Assembly (NCBI GenBank): GCA_963755695.1
Contig: CAVWLB010000008.1
Coordinates: 1,302,001-1,366,000 of the forward strand
Direction of reading: 5' to 3'
Length of the DNA stretch: 64,000 nt
Source: QHWT01 sp963755695
Lineage (GTDB): Bacteria; Acidobacteriota; Vicinamibacteria; Vicinamibacterales; 2-12-FULL-66-21
Below, piece by piece: positions 34,451 to 47,611 of this stretch; the stretch's first letter is position 1; each line of letters starts with the position of its first letter. The notes under the pieces were generated by a model, which saw only the letters and a program-made list of their open reading frames with translations, did no database searches and had not been told where the DNA came from. The position numbers were made by a program, and so were the translations under genes.

Positions 34451-36880
34451 TCATTCGGAGCGAAGCACGATCATCGGGTCGACCCGCGCCGCGCGGCGTG
34501 CCGGGGCGTAGCTGGCCAGCACCGCGACCGATAACAGGAGACCCGCCGATCCCGCAAACGCGACCGGGTCGAACGCGCCGATTCCGAACAGCAACCGCGA
34601 CATGCCACGGGCGGCGATCGAGCCAAGCATGCCGCCGATCGCGATCCCCGCCAGCGTCAGCCGAAGGCCGTCACCGAGAACCAGCCGGAGCACGCTCGCC
34701 GGCGTGGCGCCCAGCGCCATCCGGACACCAAGCTCCGGGCCTCGCTGCGCGACCGCGTGCGACAACACTCCGTACAGTCCAAGCACCGCCAGGCCGAGGG
34801 CGAGTGCGGCAAACGCCAACAGCATCACCAGCGCAAACTGACGGGTCGCGAGCGATCGAGCAACGATGTCGCTCATGCGGCGAATGTCGTAGACCGGCAC
34901 GTCGCGATCGACCGACCAGATCGCGTCACGCACCAGCGTCGCGAGCCTGCTGGGATCGACCCCACGGCTCCGGAGGATGAAGACCGCGCTCGTCGTGGCG
35001 CCGCTCTTCGTTTGGTAGACGGAGGTATAAATCGTCGGATTGATCCCGGAGTCGAGCGACTCGACGTGCACGTCTCCGGCGACCCCGACGATGGTGAGGG
35101 TGCGTCCGCCCCATACCAGACGCTTACCGAGGGCGTCGCCATTCGGCCAGTATTGGCGCGCCATCCCATCGTTGATGATCGCTGAGCCTGGTGCGTCCGG
35201 TGTGTCGACTGCCGTGAATGTCCGCCCCTCCCGCAGCGGGATGCCCATCGTGGCAAAGTACTCGCCACTGACCAGGGCGTTGTTCGCCCACTTCACGGAA
35301 CGCGGGTCCTGTCCCTCGAGAATGAAACCAATCTGACGTTCGTCGGCGAGTGGCACGTGAGTCGTGAGAGCCACCGATTCGACAGCCGGAATGGCGGCCA
35401 ACCGCTCGGCCATCAAGCGCTCGGTCGCTCGTCGACGATCGTCGGACGGATAGCGCTGCCGATTGAACGTGGTTCGGGCGACGACCACGCTGTCGGGCGA
35501 AAATCCGGGCGGCACCCGCAGCACCTCGATGAAACTCCGAAGCAGGAGGCCGGCGCCAATCAAGAGAATCACGGCACTCGCCGCTTCGAGTACGACCAGC
35601 GCGCGGCCGATCCGCCCTCGTCCGAGAGAGCCGGGCTGACGGCCGGTTTGCTTCAAGTGACCGCTGACGTCGGAGCGAGTCCAGGTGAGCGCGGGCGCGA
35701 CGCTGCACAACAGTCCCGTGATCGCAGAGACCACGAACGTGAAGGTCAGAACGGTGGGATCGAGGCGAACCGCGGAGAGTCCAGGGACGAATGAAGGTGA
35801 GGCAGTTTTGACCAGCGTCATCAGCCCCTCGGCAAGCGCACAACCGAGCGCCGCGCCGGACGCTGTCAACAGCCCTCCTTCGATCAGCATCAACGCGATC
35901 AGTTGTGGCGCACGAGCCCCCAGGGCGGTGCGCACCGCCATTTCCCGCTGACGGGCCGCTCCCCGCGCGAGCAGCAGGTTCGTGACGTTTGCGCAGGCGA
36001 TGAGCAGAATGAACAGGACGGCGCCCGCCAGCATGATGAACATCGGGCGGACGCGTCCGGCTGCACCGGCGCCCAGCGGCTCGAGGTTCACCTGCAGACC
36101 CAGGTTCCCCGAATAGATGTCCGCGCGCTCGCGCTGAAATTCGGTTGCCACCCGGCCGACGTCGTCGTTGGCCTGCGCAAGCGAGACGCCCGGCTTGAGC
36201 CGGGCAACGAGCCCGACAGGGAAATCAGCGGCGCGGTCCTCGATTTCGCGCGGAGTGAAGGCCATCGGCACCCAGAGCGCCGGCGCTTCGCCCACACTGG
36301 CCGGTGTGAACGGAAATTCGAAGCCCGGCGGCATGATTCCGATGATGGTGTAAGGGCGCTCGTTCAACCGTACGACGGTGCCGATGGCTTCTCGGTCGCC
36401 GCCGAAGCGGCGCTGCCAGAACTCATGGCTCAGGATGACGACATTGTCGGCGCCAGGTCGATCCTCCGCCTCTCGAAAGGTACGCCCGGCGATTGGTGAG
36501 ACACCCAGCGTTTCAAAGAGCGTGTGGGTGACCCGCTGCGCCTGAATCCGCACTGGCTCGTTGCCACCGGTTAAGTCGAACGGAGTGTCGTCGTAGCCTG
36601 CGACGGAGGAAAAGACGCGCGTGCGATCCCGGTAATCGATGTATTCGGCGGGCGAAGTGGCCAGCCACAGATCGCCGATCTGAGGAAATTTCTGACGCAG
36701 AGAGACGAGACGATTGGGTGCGCGGTACGGCGACGGGCGCAAGAGCACGGCGTTGATCACGCTGAACATGGCCGTGTTGACGCCGATCCCGAGCGCGAGC
36801 ATCGCAACGGCCAGCGCCGTGTGGGTTCGGCTTCGCGCCAGCAACCGCGCGGCGTACCTGAGGTTTTGAATGGCGGTCAT
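34451..36880 (-). CDS. ADOP-family ABC transporter permease (MacB/FtsX-like)
   Basis: The 809-residue protein begins MTAIQNLRYAARLLARSRTH and has two MacB-type periplasmic domains, each followed by FtsX-type membrane helices. Characteristic segments are MLALGIGVNTAMFSVINAVL, ILLIACANVTNLLLARGAAR and LGLYGVLSHAVAQRGPELGV. Large families of this permease (often called ADOP) are abundant in Acidobacteria; substrates are unknown. No ATPase or PadR regulator gene is adjacent, so it is an orphan here. It is divergent from the rRNA operon. Confidence 0.93.
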   Translation of the reverse strand: MTAIQNLRYAARLLARSRTHTALAVAMLALGIGVNTAMFSVINAVLLRPSPYRAPNRLVSLRQKFPQIGDLWLATSPAEYIDYRDRTRVFSSVAGYDDTPFDLTGGNEPVRIQAQRVTHTLFETLGVSPIAGRTFREAEDRPGADNVVILSHEFWQRRFGGDREAIGTVVRLNERPYTIIGIMPPGFEFPFTPASVGEAPALWVPMAFTPREIEDRAADFPVGLVARLKPGVSLAQANDDVGRVATEFQRERADIYSGNLGLQVNLEPLGAGAAGRVRPMFIMLAGAVLFILLIACANVTNLLLARGAARQREMAVRTALGARAPQLIALMLIEGGLLTASGAALGCALAEGLMTLVKTASPSFVPGLSAVRLDPTVLTFTFVVSAITGLLCSVAPALTWTRSDVSGHLKQTGRQPGSLGRGRIGRALVVLEAASAVILLIGAGLLLRSFIEVLRVPPGFSPDSVVVARTTFNRQRYPSDDRRRATERLMAERLAAIPAVESVALTTHVPLADERQIGFILEGQDPRSVKWANNALVSGEYFATMGIPLREGRTFTAVDTPDAPGSAIINDGMARQYWPNGDALGKRLVWGGRTLTIVGVAGDVHVESLDSGINPTIYTSVYQTKSGATTSAVFILRSRGVDPSRLATLVRDAIWSVDRDVPVYDIRRMSDIVARSLATRQFALVMLLAFAALALGLAVLGLYGVLSHAVAQRGPELGVRMALGATPASVLRLVLGDGLRLTLAGIAIGGMLGSIAARGMSRLLFGIGAFDPVAFAGSAGLLLSVAVLASYAPARRAARVDPMIVLRSE

Positions 36881-37179
36881 ATCGCATCTCCCCTGGCGCT
36901 CGACGTGATCACCATGTGAGACGTTCGAGGCCGGCCCTTCGTTGGCCTCTGGTCGGTTAGACCACGTCAGCGCGTCCGTCGAGGAGCGGCTCGATCAAAG
37001 CGCCCGATCTCATTCGGGTCGAGCTCGGCATCCTGCACCAGCAGGATTCGCCCAGAGAACGCATCAGGAGGAGATCGCACAATAACGGCTCTGCTGATGC
37101 GGGGGATATCGACACTCTACCGTGATTGCCGCGCGGTTCTGGCGCGCCGATCTGGGTCGAGGAACCCGAGCGGATTGGG

Positions 37180-37208
37180 TTGACAGGGCAAGGGCGGACG
37201 CGTATATT
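37180..37208 (+). promoter_or_regulatory. rRNA operon promoter P1
   Basis: TTGACA (37180-37185), 17-base spacer, TATATT (37203-37208) is close to the sigma-70 consensus. Transcription would start near 37215. The hairpin terminator at 37249-37279 lies only about 35 bases beyond that start. The 300 bases from the permease start (36880) to this promoter show no gene. Confidence 0.8.
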
Positions 37209-37248
37209 CATTGAGTTCGAAGCGTGGCCCGGCGCCGTGCGCCGCAAG

Positions 37249-37279
37249 TGCTCCGAGAAATTTTGCGGAGCATTTTTTT
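37249..37279 (+). terminator. Intrinsic terminator/attenuator in the rRNA leader
   Basis: TGCTCCG (37249-37255) pairs with CGGAGCA (37266-37272) across a 10-base AT-rich loop and is followed directly by seven T. Placed between promoters P1 and P2, it would end most P1 transcripts at about 65 nt unless antitermination occurs. It may thus define a small RNA or an attenuator. Confidence 0.8.
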
Positions 37280-37374
37280 GTCCCTTTGAACGTCTTCAGC
37301 TGGACTGCCTCTCGGCTCTTCCGATCACCGGCGCTCTCTCGAAAGAAGCTCGGCGGGAAAAGGCCCTGAGAAGG

Positions 37375-37403
37375 TTGACAGGGTTGGAGCCTTTTAGTAA
37401 GAT
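37375..37403 (+). promoter_or_regulatory. rRNA operon promoter P2
   Basis: TTGACA (37375-37380), 17-base spacer, TAAGAT (37398-37403). It lies downstream of the terminator and so can feed the rRNA genes without attenuation. The predicted start is near 37410, about 335 bases before mature 16S. Confidence 0.8.
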
Positions 37404-37481
37404 TGGAAGGTTCGCCTGAAGACAAACGGTCTGCGAGGGAACGCTCTCGCCCAAGCGCCGAAAGGCGTGCGCGGCGGGATA

Positions 37482-37523
37482 CCGGTTCTTTGAAAACTAG
37501 ATAGAACGTGCAAGCACAGCCCG
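37482..37523 (+). repeat. 16S processing stem, 5' arm (with boxA-like sequence)
   Basis: The leader segment starting CCGGTTCTTTGAAAACTAG is complementary over about 40 bases to 39420-39461 beyond the 16S 3' end. The paired arms should form the RNase III substrate that releases pre-16S. TTCTTTGAAAACT inside the arm also resembles the boxA antitermination element of rRNA leaders. The rest of the leader to 37743 carries no gene. Confidence 0.85.
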
Positions 37524-37743
37524 TCGAGTATCAGCGGGTGGCGCTGTGTCGGGCGGGTCATCGAGACTCGTTGGACAACGGATGACGATGTCAGTTCGAT
37601 TCGTCACCCGGCAGTGAACCATCCATCACTTGACGAACTGAACAACGTGAAGAGCCAATAATCAACAGGCTACTCGCGTTAAACGGGATGCGTCTGGTGC
37701 AGGCCCGGGTCTTCGGATCCGGCGTGCGGCAGGCCAATCGCTT

Positions 37744-39301
<1,558 letters not shown>

Positions 39302-39419
39302 GAGTACGGTTGTCAGCGCCAGCGTCAGCCATGGGTAGTCGAGGCCGTAAGTGCAGTCGAAGCTCGAAAGCTGATGCTGGAGCTGAAAGCTGATCTTGAA
39401 AGATCGATCTGGTACGTCA

Positions 39420-39461
39420 CGGGTTGTGCACGCACGTTCTATCTAGTTTTGAGAGAACCGG
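39420..39461 (+). repeat. 16S processing stem, 3' arm
   Basis: This arm, containing GCACGTTCTATCTAGTTTT, is the near-perfect reverse complement of 37482-37523. It lies about 120 bases after the 16S 3' end. Confidence 0.85.
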
Positions 39462-39510
39462 CCTTCGGGCTCGAGCGGTTCTTTGAAGCAGGGCTCGAGT
39501 AGATCGCCTG

Positions 39511-39587
<77 letters not shown>

Positions 39588-39704
39588 TCTTCAAGGAGCT
39601 ATGTATTGCGTAATGCCTAGCGCGCGGTGATTCGGTCGTAAACCTCCATTCGGTTTCTTCCTTCTCACCCGCACGCAATTCAAAGCACGCGCAAATAGAT
39701 TTTC

Positions 39705-39777
39705 GGGGAATTAGCTCAGCTGGGAGAGCGCCTGGTTTGCAACCAGGAGGTCACCGGTTCGAGCCCGGTATTCTCCA
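39705..39777 (+). tRNA. tRNA-Ala (TGC anticodon)
   Basis: The acceptor stem GGGGAAT pairs with ATTCTCC, with discriminator A and the last CCA bases not encoded. The anticodon loop is TTTGCAA with TGC. The spacer order 16S-Ile-Ala-23S is standard. Confidence 0.97.
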
Positions 39778-39955
39778 CTTTGTTCGTTTGCTCGGCTTGG
39801 CTTGAAAGATCGAATCAGCCGACCGTAGAATAGAAAGTTCCGCGACGGAACGGACGGGGCGAAAGGCCCCGCGAGTGAAGCGAGCCGAGGGGTCCGGGGG
39901 AGAAATCCCGAGGGCTCCGAAAGCTTCCGAGGGATTTTTCCCCCGGATGATCTTT

Positions 39956-39985
39956 GACAACTGAATATCCTGCAAACGGTAGTTT
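39956..39985 (+). repeat. 23S processing stem, 5' arm
   Basis: GACAACTGAATATCCTGCAA and the following ACGGTAGTTT are perfectly complementary to 43135-43164. The arms should pair to release pre-23S. Upstream, 39840-39955 holds GC-rich sequence with a hairpin (TCGGAAGC/GGGATTTTTCCCCC region) and no gene. Confidence 0.88.
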
Positions 39986-40102
39986 TTTCCGACCACAACA
40001 CGCACACACGCAGTGTGCCGAGAAGGACTACACAGCTCGCTCGGCTAGGTAGGATCGCAAAAGCCAGTCCGAAGTCAGTCAGCGTTAGTTCTCAATATCA
40101 AT

Positions 40103-43091
<2,989 letters not shown>

Positions 43092-43134
43092 TAATTCTCT
43101 AATGCCGCACACGCGCGGTGTGAGTGGAACGAAG

Positions 43135-43164
43135 AAACTACCGTTTGCAGGATATTCAGTTGTC
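43135..43164 (+). repeat. 23S processing stem, 3' arm
   Basis: This is the exact reverse complement of 39956-39985, located about 45 bases after the 23S 3' end. Confidence 0.88.
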
Positions 43165-43280
43165 GTAGCGCAGACCTTCAAGGCTGCCGCTCTTTGACAT
43201 AGTCTGGGACGACCGACGACTCCGCATGCCGATATCGGACGCGCCCAGTCGCCGAGATCCCAGGCACTCAAGTTCATCTT

Positions 43281-43398
<118 letters not shown>

Positions 43399-43410
43399 TT
43401 ATTTATCTGA

Positions 43411-43448
43411 AAGCCCGCTGTCGTCTGACGATGACAGCGGGCTTTTTT
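43411..43448 (+). terminator. rRNA operon terminator
   Basis: AAGCCCGCTGTC pairs with GACAGCGGGCTT across a short loop and is followed by a T run (TTTTTT). It is a strong intrinsic terminator 12 bases after 5S. Beyond it, 43449-43510 is degenerate GGTTCTCGGG-type repeat. Confidence 0.95.
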
Positions 43449-43560
43449 GTCGGTTCTCGGGTTCTCAGGTTCTCAGGGTTCTCGGGTTCAGGTTCCCACA
43501 GATTCTCGGAGCTCCGGCCTTTTTCTTTTGCACGCGGCCGTACGCTAGCATGCCCGCGCC

Positions 43561-44934
43561 ATGCGCCGATCAGTCTCCACTCTGGTCCTGCTCGCCATCG
43601 TCGGGCTCGCCGTCCCGCTCGCCTCCCAGCGCTCATCGGGACGCCTCACCGCGCTCGTCGGCGGCACGCTCATCGACGGCTACGCCGGGCCGCCGATCCA
43701 GAACAGCGTCGATCCTGATCGACGGCGAGCGCATCGCGCCGTCGGCCAGGTCGGGTCGCTGGCGGTCCCGCCGGGCGCGGAGGTGATTTCGACCGAAGGC
43801 ATGACCGTGCTGCCCGGCCTGTGGGACATGCACGTCCACACGATGATCGTCGGCCACGCCGACTACGATCACTGGGACAAGGCCTACGCGTCGCAGTTCG
43901 AGTCGGTGATCATGCCGGCCGCCGCGAAGCAGCTGCTGATGGCGGGCGTGACCAGCGCGCGCGATCTCGGCGGCCCGCTCGAGGCCAGCATCAACGTTCG
44001 CAACCGCATCAACGAGGGCAGAGATTCCGGGCGCCACGCTCTACGTCTCGGGTCCGTTCATCCAGCACGAGCCCTATCCCGAACACCGAAGCCTATCGCT
44101 GGGGCGTCAAGCGGTCCCGACGACGGCCGCGCGAAGGTGCGGAAGATCGCCGACGCCGGCGTCGACGTCATCAAGCTGATCGATCAGGATCAGATGACGA
44201 TGGACGAGGTGCGCGCGGTTGTCGACGAGGCGCACCGGCGCGGCAAGCCGGTCGTCGCGCATGCCCATCGGCCGGAGGAGATCCGCCGCGGGCTGGCGGC
44301 CGGCGTCGACTGCTTCGAGCACACCGGGCTGGCGACCGCGCCCGCGTATCCCGACGACATCATCGCCGCGATCCGCGAGCGCACCGCGAAGATGATCGCT
44401 CGGTCCGCTCTACTGGACGCCGACGATCGAAGGGCTGCTCAACTACGAGTACCTGCGCGACAACCCGGAAGCGCTCGACGATCCGGCGTGGCACGAGGGG
44501 CTGCCGGAGGCGATCGTCGCCGACATCAGGAAGTCGCTCGAGCATCCGGATCGGCTGCCGTACTTCCAGCTCACCGCCGCGCGGCGCCCGACGCTCGCGC
44601 GCAAGTTCAAGCAGCTGCGCGAAGCGGGCGTGACGTTGCTGGTCGGCACCGACAGCGGCATCCCGATGAACTTCCACACCCACTCGACCTGGCGCGAGCT
44701 CGACGCGTGGGTGAACACGCTCGGCGTCGATCCGATGACCGCGATCCGCGCCGCGACCTACTGGCCGTCGGTGGCGATGAAAGTGGATCAGCAAGGTCGG
44801 CACCGTCAGCGCCGGGCAAGTACGCCGACATCATCGCGGTACGCGGCGACGTGCTGCGCTACATCGCGCTCCTGCAGCGCGTCGACATCGTCATCAAGCA
44901 CGGAGTCCGCTACAGGCCGGCTGCGCTGCCCTGA
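43561..44934 (+). CDS. Secreted amidohydrolase (many indels)
   Basis: An N-terminal signal (MRRSVSTLVLLAIVGLAVPL) leads into an amidohydrolase-superfamily protein. TVLPGLWDMHVHTMI holds the first metal-binding HxH; GKPVVAHAHRPEEI and GVDCFEHTGLA follow, and LLVGTDSGIPMNFHTHS carries the late Asp. Imidazolonepropionase-like members of this group are common in Acidobacteria. Several single-base indels (about 43711, 43739, 44025, 44078, 44108, 44400, 44790) break the frame; most compensate in pairs or triples, so the conserved blocks appear in different frames. GTACGCTAGCAT just upstream of the ATG resembles a -10 region. Confidence 0.8.
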   Translation: MRRSVSTLVLLAIVGLAVPLASQRSSGRLTALVGGTLIDGYAGPPIQNSVDPDRRRAHRAVGQVGSLAVPPGAEVISTEGMTVLPGLWDMHVHTMIVGHADYDHWDKAYASQFESVIMPAAAKQLLMAGVTSARDLGGPLEASINVRNRINEGRDSGRHALRLGSVHPARALSRTPKPIAGASSGPDDGRAKVRKIADAGVDVIKLIDQDQMTMDEVRAVVDEAHRRGKPVVAHAHRPEEIRRGLAAGVDCFEHTGLATAPAYPDDIIAAIRERTAKMIARSALLDADDRRAAQLRVPARQPGSARRSGVARGAAGGDRRRHQEVARASGSAAVLPAHRRAAPDARAQVQAAARSGRDVAGRHRQRHPDELPHPLDLARARRVGEHARRRSDDRDPRRDLLAVGGDESGSARSAPSAPGKYADIIAVRGDVLRYIALLQRVDIVIKHGVRYRPAALP

Positions 44935-45125
44935 CGTTTGATTGGGTGAGTTGGCGATTCAGTAATGGTTGATCGACAGGGTCACGAGTCGCCAAATTCC
45001 TCAACTCACCAACTGACGAAATCGCCGCCCACCACAGGCCGTTGACGCCACTTCCCTCGCCTTTGGCGGCTTCCGATCGGGTACGGTCATTGCCCCTAAT
45101 TGTGAGGCCCCGAAGGAGCACGCCC
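44935..45125. other. Intergenic low-complexity sequence
   Basis: From 44941 to about 45030 the sequence consists of diverged words such as GAGTTGGCGATTCAG and GTCGCCAAATTCC, and CTCAACTCACCAACTGACG, partly self-complementary. No gene is supported. The remainder up to 45112 is ordinary spacer. Confidence 0.5.
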
Positions 45126-45212
45126 ATGTCGCTGATCTTCGCGGCGCTCATGCTGGTGCTCGGCTCGACGCGAACACGGTGTCACAGTGAACCTCAAACC
45201 CACCGCAATTAA
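45126..45212 (+). CDS. Possible 28-residue peptide or gene remnant
   Basis: A good ribosome-binding site (AAGGAG, 45113-45118) precedes an ATG and a signal-like start, MSLIFAALMLVLGS, but the frame ends after 28 codons. It may be a truncated or frameshifted secreted protein or a short peptide. From the stop to the bactofilin gene (45353) no other gene is visible. Confidence 0.3.
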   Translation: MSLIFAALMLVLGSTRTRCHSEPQTHRN

Positions 45213-45353
45213 CATTTCCGAAATCTCCTGACGTAACCGTCATCGCCAGCGGGCAACTGCGTCCGCGATCCCCACGAATTCGCGCGTGAGACGTGGTACG
45301 TACCTTGCCTTCGAGGCGTCGACACTAACATCCCTCAGGGCAAGGAGCTCTCC

Positions 45354-45707
45354 ATGCAGCATGGCGCGCATATCGGTTCGTCGGTCATCGTCAAGGGCGA
45401 GGTTTCCGCGCGGGAACCGATCACGATCGCGGGTCGAGTCGAAGGTACGATCGACGTTTCCGGGCAGATTGTCACCATTGAATCCGGCAGCCAGGTTCAC
45501 GCGGACATTACCGCCGCGGGCATCGTTGTTGGCGGCAACATCAAGGGCACGCTCGTCGCGGAAGACCGCATCGAGCTGCGAGGCAGCGCCGAAATCGACG
45601 GCGATTTGACGGCGCCGCGGGTCGCGGTGGCGGACGGCGCAATCCTGCGCGGCCGCGTGGACATCGCGGGATCGCGCAAGGCAGCCGACCTCGCGCGGGC
45701 ATCCTGA
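45354..45707 (+). CDS. Bactofilin
   Basis: The 117-residue protein is a DUF583/bactofilin domain: a beta-helix with short repeating turns, seen as IGSSVIVKGEVSAREPITIA, GRVEGTIDVSGQIVTIESGS and GSAEIDGDLTAPRVAVADGA. Bactofilins polymerise into membrane-associated filaments that position cell-wall or stalk enzymes. AAGGAG lies 8 bases before the ATG. There is no peptidase partner next to it. Confidence 0.92.
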   Translation: MQHGAHIGSSVIVKGEVSAREPITIAGRVEGTIDVSGQIVTIESGSQVHADITAAGIVVGGNIKGTLVAEDRIELRGSAEIDGDLTAPRVAVADGAILRGRVDIAGSRKAADLARAS

Positions 45708-45713
45708 GCTCAA

Positions 45714-45741
45714 GCCGCCTTACGCCGCAAAAGGCGGCTGC
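45714..45741 (+). terminator. Hairpin after the bactofilin gene
   Basis: AAGCCGCCTT and AAGGCGGCT form a 9-bp stem around an ACGCCGCA loop, 7 bases after the stop. There is no T-tract, so it is a weak or factor-assisted terminator. The next 138 bp to the SLATT-like gene show no gene. Confidence 0.5.
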
Positions 45742-45879
45742 GGCGGGCCACGGCTATCCCAAAATTCCCGGCGGTGTCGCGTCTCATGACGCGCGATAAA
45801 GGTGGACCCGCGTTCTGCCGAAACATTTCGCGGCGTTCACCTTGCATGACCCCATGCATTCCGCTCAAAGGGGGTTCGC

Positions 45880-46437
45880 GTGTTCCAGCTCAGTGTCGTA
45901 GACCACATCCGTCTGAGCTTCGGCAGTGTGGTGACGGCGTATGAGGGTCACGCCGAAGCTGCGGCCCGCCTGGCGCACTGGGGCTGGTACGCGAAGGTCC
46001 TCACAATTTGCACGGTGTCGCTGGCCGCAGTGCTGAGCGGCGTCGCGCTCTATGCGGGTCGCGGTTTTCAGATCGCTGCTGCGGCGTCGGCCACTGCCGC
46101 CCTGGCGGCGTGCGCCGGTTACGTAGCCTTCGACCCCCAACCGCGCATCTATGGCCACCGCGCCAGTGCCGCGCGTCTGTGGCTGCTCTGCGAGAACTAT
46201 CGGGCGCTGCTTGCCGAGATCCACGACGAGCTGATCGATCTTCCAGCTCTGAAGGAGCGACGTGGCGAGCTGCTGCGCGATGCGTCTACGGTGCTCGAAC
46301 ACACGTCGCCCGACGATCGCTACTCCTACGAGATCGCACGCAAGGCACTCAAGGGGCTGGGCGGCGCTGGCTATTCCGACGCCGAGCTCGATCGCTATCT
46401 GCCCGCCTCGCTGCGGAAGCAGACGAGCGCCGCGTAG
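45880..46437 (+). CDS. SLATT-like two-transmembrane protein
   Basis: The 185-residue protein starts at a GTG behind AAAGGGGG. DHIRLSFGSVVTAYEGHAEA at the N-terminus is followed by two adjacent membrane helices (LTICTVSLAAVLSGVALY and IAAAASATAALAACAGYVAF) and a long cytoplasmic helical tail with WLLCENYRALLAEIHDELID. This matches the SLATT layout (SMODS/SLOG-associated two-TM effector). In other bacteria SLATT proteins accompany nucleotide-sensing or polymerase modules of defence systems; none is adjacent here. Pore formation is a family-level hypothesis. Confidence 0.6.
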   Translation: MFQLSVVDHIRLSFGSVVTAYEGHAEAAARLAHWGWYAKVLTICTVSLAAVLSGVALYAGRGFQIAAAASATAALAACAGYVAFDPQPRIYGHRASAARLWLLCENYRALLAEIHDELIDLPALKERRGELLRDASTVLEHTSPDDRYSYEIARKALKGLGGAGYSDAELDRYLPASLRKQTSAA

Positions 46438-46789
46438 GCGCGCCGGCGCCGGTTCGCCGGGCCGCGGCAATGGCACGCTCAGCCCAGCGCACCAGTTCCG
46501 GTGCGCTCTCGAGCACCGACAGCGGCACCGAGTAGTACTGCATCGACACGGGCCGGTTCGCGTACGGCTTGAACGGCCTCGCGCCTTCTGCCTCGAACAT
46601 GTCGCGGGTCTGATCGTCGACCTTTAGATACAGCTCGTCCCGCGCGATCAGCCCGAAGAAGACGCCGTCGCAATAGAGTCCCACGCCACCAAACATCGCC
46701 CGCGAGATGACATCGCCGGCGCCGGCGAGTTGATCGATGACGAAAGTCTCGAACGCCCGACTGCTTGCAAGCGATTTCTTCGTCGTCAT
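46349..46789 (-). CDS. TfoX N-terminal-domain protein
   Basis: The product begins MTTKKSLASSRAFETFVIDQ and contains ISRAMFGGVGLYCDGVFFGL and ELYLKVDDQTRDMFEAEGAR, which fit TfoX_N. Full TfoX regulates competence, but stand-alone N-domains have unknown roles. The C-terminal 30 residues are Arg/Ser-rich and run antisense into the end of the SLATT-like gene (89 bp overlap), so a small sequence error may have removed an earlier stop. Confidence 0.8.
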   Translation of the reverse strand: MTTKKSLASSRAFETFVIDQLAGAGDVISRAMFGGVGLYCDGVFFGLIARDELYLKVDDQTRDMFEAEGARPFKPYANRPVSMQYYSVPLSVLESAPELVRWAERAIAAARRTGAGAPTRRSSASAARRADSDRARRRNSQRRPAP

Positions 46790-46941
46790 GTCAGCCGCCC
46801 AATTCTTGGCAGACGCAGGTGCGAGGCGCGAGGTGGGATGAGCGCGAGGCCCGAGACCGAGGCCCGAGGCCGGTGGTCCTGAGTCCGAAGTCGGAATGGC
46901 ATCGGAGCCCGGAACCGGCGCCTCGCACATCCGGCTGAAAT

Positions 46942-47265
46942 TTACGAAACGTGCGACCGTATCTGCCGATTGAGGTGATGCATCTGGCGACGGATGCTCC
47001 TGAGCGATCCATGGTCGTGCGTGGCAAGCGCGGCATCACGCTCGCGCTTGAGCATGCGGATCTTTGCCTTGATTCCATCCTTATCGATCCCAGTCGCGGC
47101 GTGGTGTTCGCGGGTGTCGACGCCGAGGGCATGGCAAAGAGCGGGTAGCAAATGATCCTTGTTCATCTGCGAGTAGCCCTGTACTTCCTCGTTCGACAAC
47201 TCTTTGGCGATGTCCCGCAGTTCCGCGACCGTTTTGGCACGCAACTCTTCGTACGTGTACGCCAT
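46942..47265 (-). CDS. Rho-N/SAP-like small helical protein
   Basis: The 107-residue protein starts MAYTYEELRAKTVAELRDIA, similar to the Rho N-terminal helical (SAP-like) fold, then KMLKRERDAALATHDH-like charged helices and a basic end (RRQMHHLNRQIRSHV). Similar stand-alone proteins are annotated as Rho termination factor N-terminal domain proteins; nucleic-acid binding is the likely role. The start follows an AAGGAAGG-like run on the minus strand. Confidence 0.7.
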   Translation of the reverse strand: MAYTYEELRAKTVAELRDIAKELSNEEVQGYSQMNKDHLLPALCHALGVDTREHHAATGIDKDGIKAKIRMLKRERDAALATHDHGSLRSIRRQMHHLNRQIRSHVS

Positions 47266-47611
47266 GATGCACCTTCCTTGTCCAGTTCGTCGCGTCTCGG
47301 CGCAGTCTAGGCCCGCGTCACGGCTGGGTGCAAGCTGGACGCGAGGGAAGGGCCCGGGCCCCTCGCACACCTCGCGCCGCGCTTAAGACCCAACCACAGT
47401 ACAAGCACCGGTCCAATCGCCTCGGTATCCGGATTCCTCCACGAGCTGTTCAGGCCGTGGTTGGAAACGCGGCTCAACTGCGGCGACGCACCGCGTCGAG
47501 AATCACCAAGAGGTACCTGGTACCGTGTCGTGAGCGTCGTTGACGTCGGCTGACGACTGCGATGATCGGACCGATCCCGGGTGATAACATGCGGCGATTC
47601 ACGAGGAGCTC
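47266..47611. other. Intergenic region with promoter-like element for the S9 peptidase
   Basis: 346 bp without a convincing gene. Near its right end GGTGATAACAT (47580-47590) resembles an extended -10 box, and GAGGAG (47603-47608) is the ribosome-binding site of the next gene. No terminator was recognised. Confidence 0.4.
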
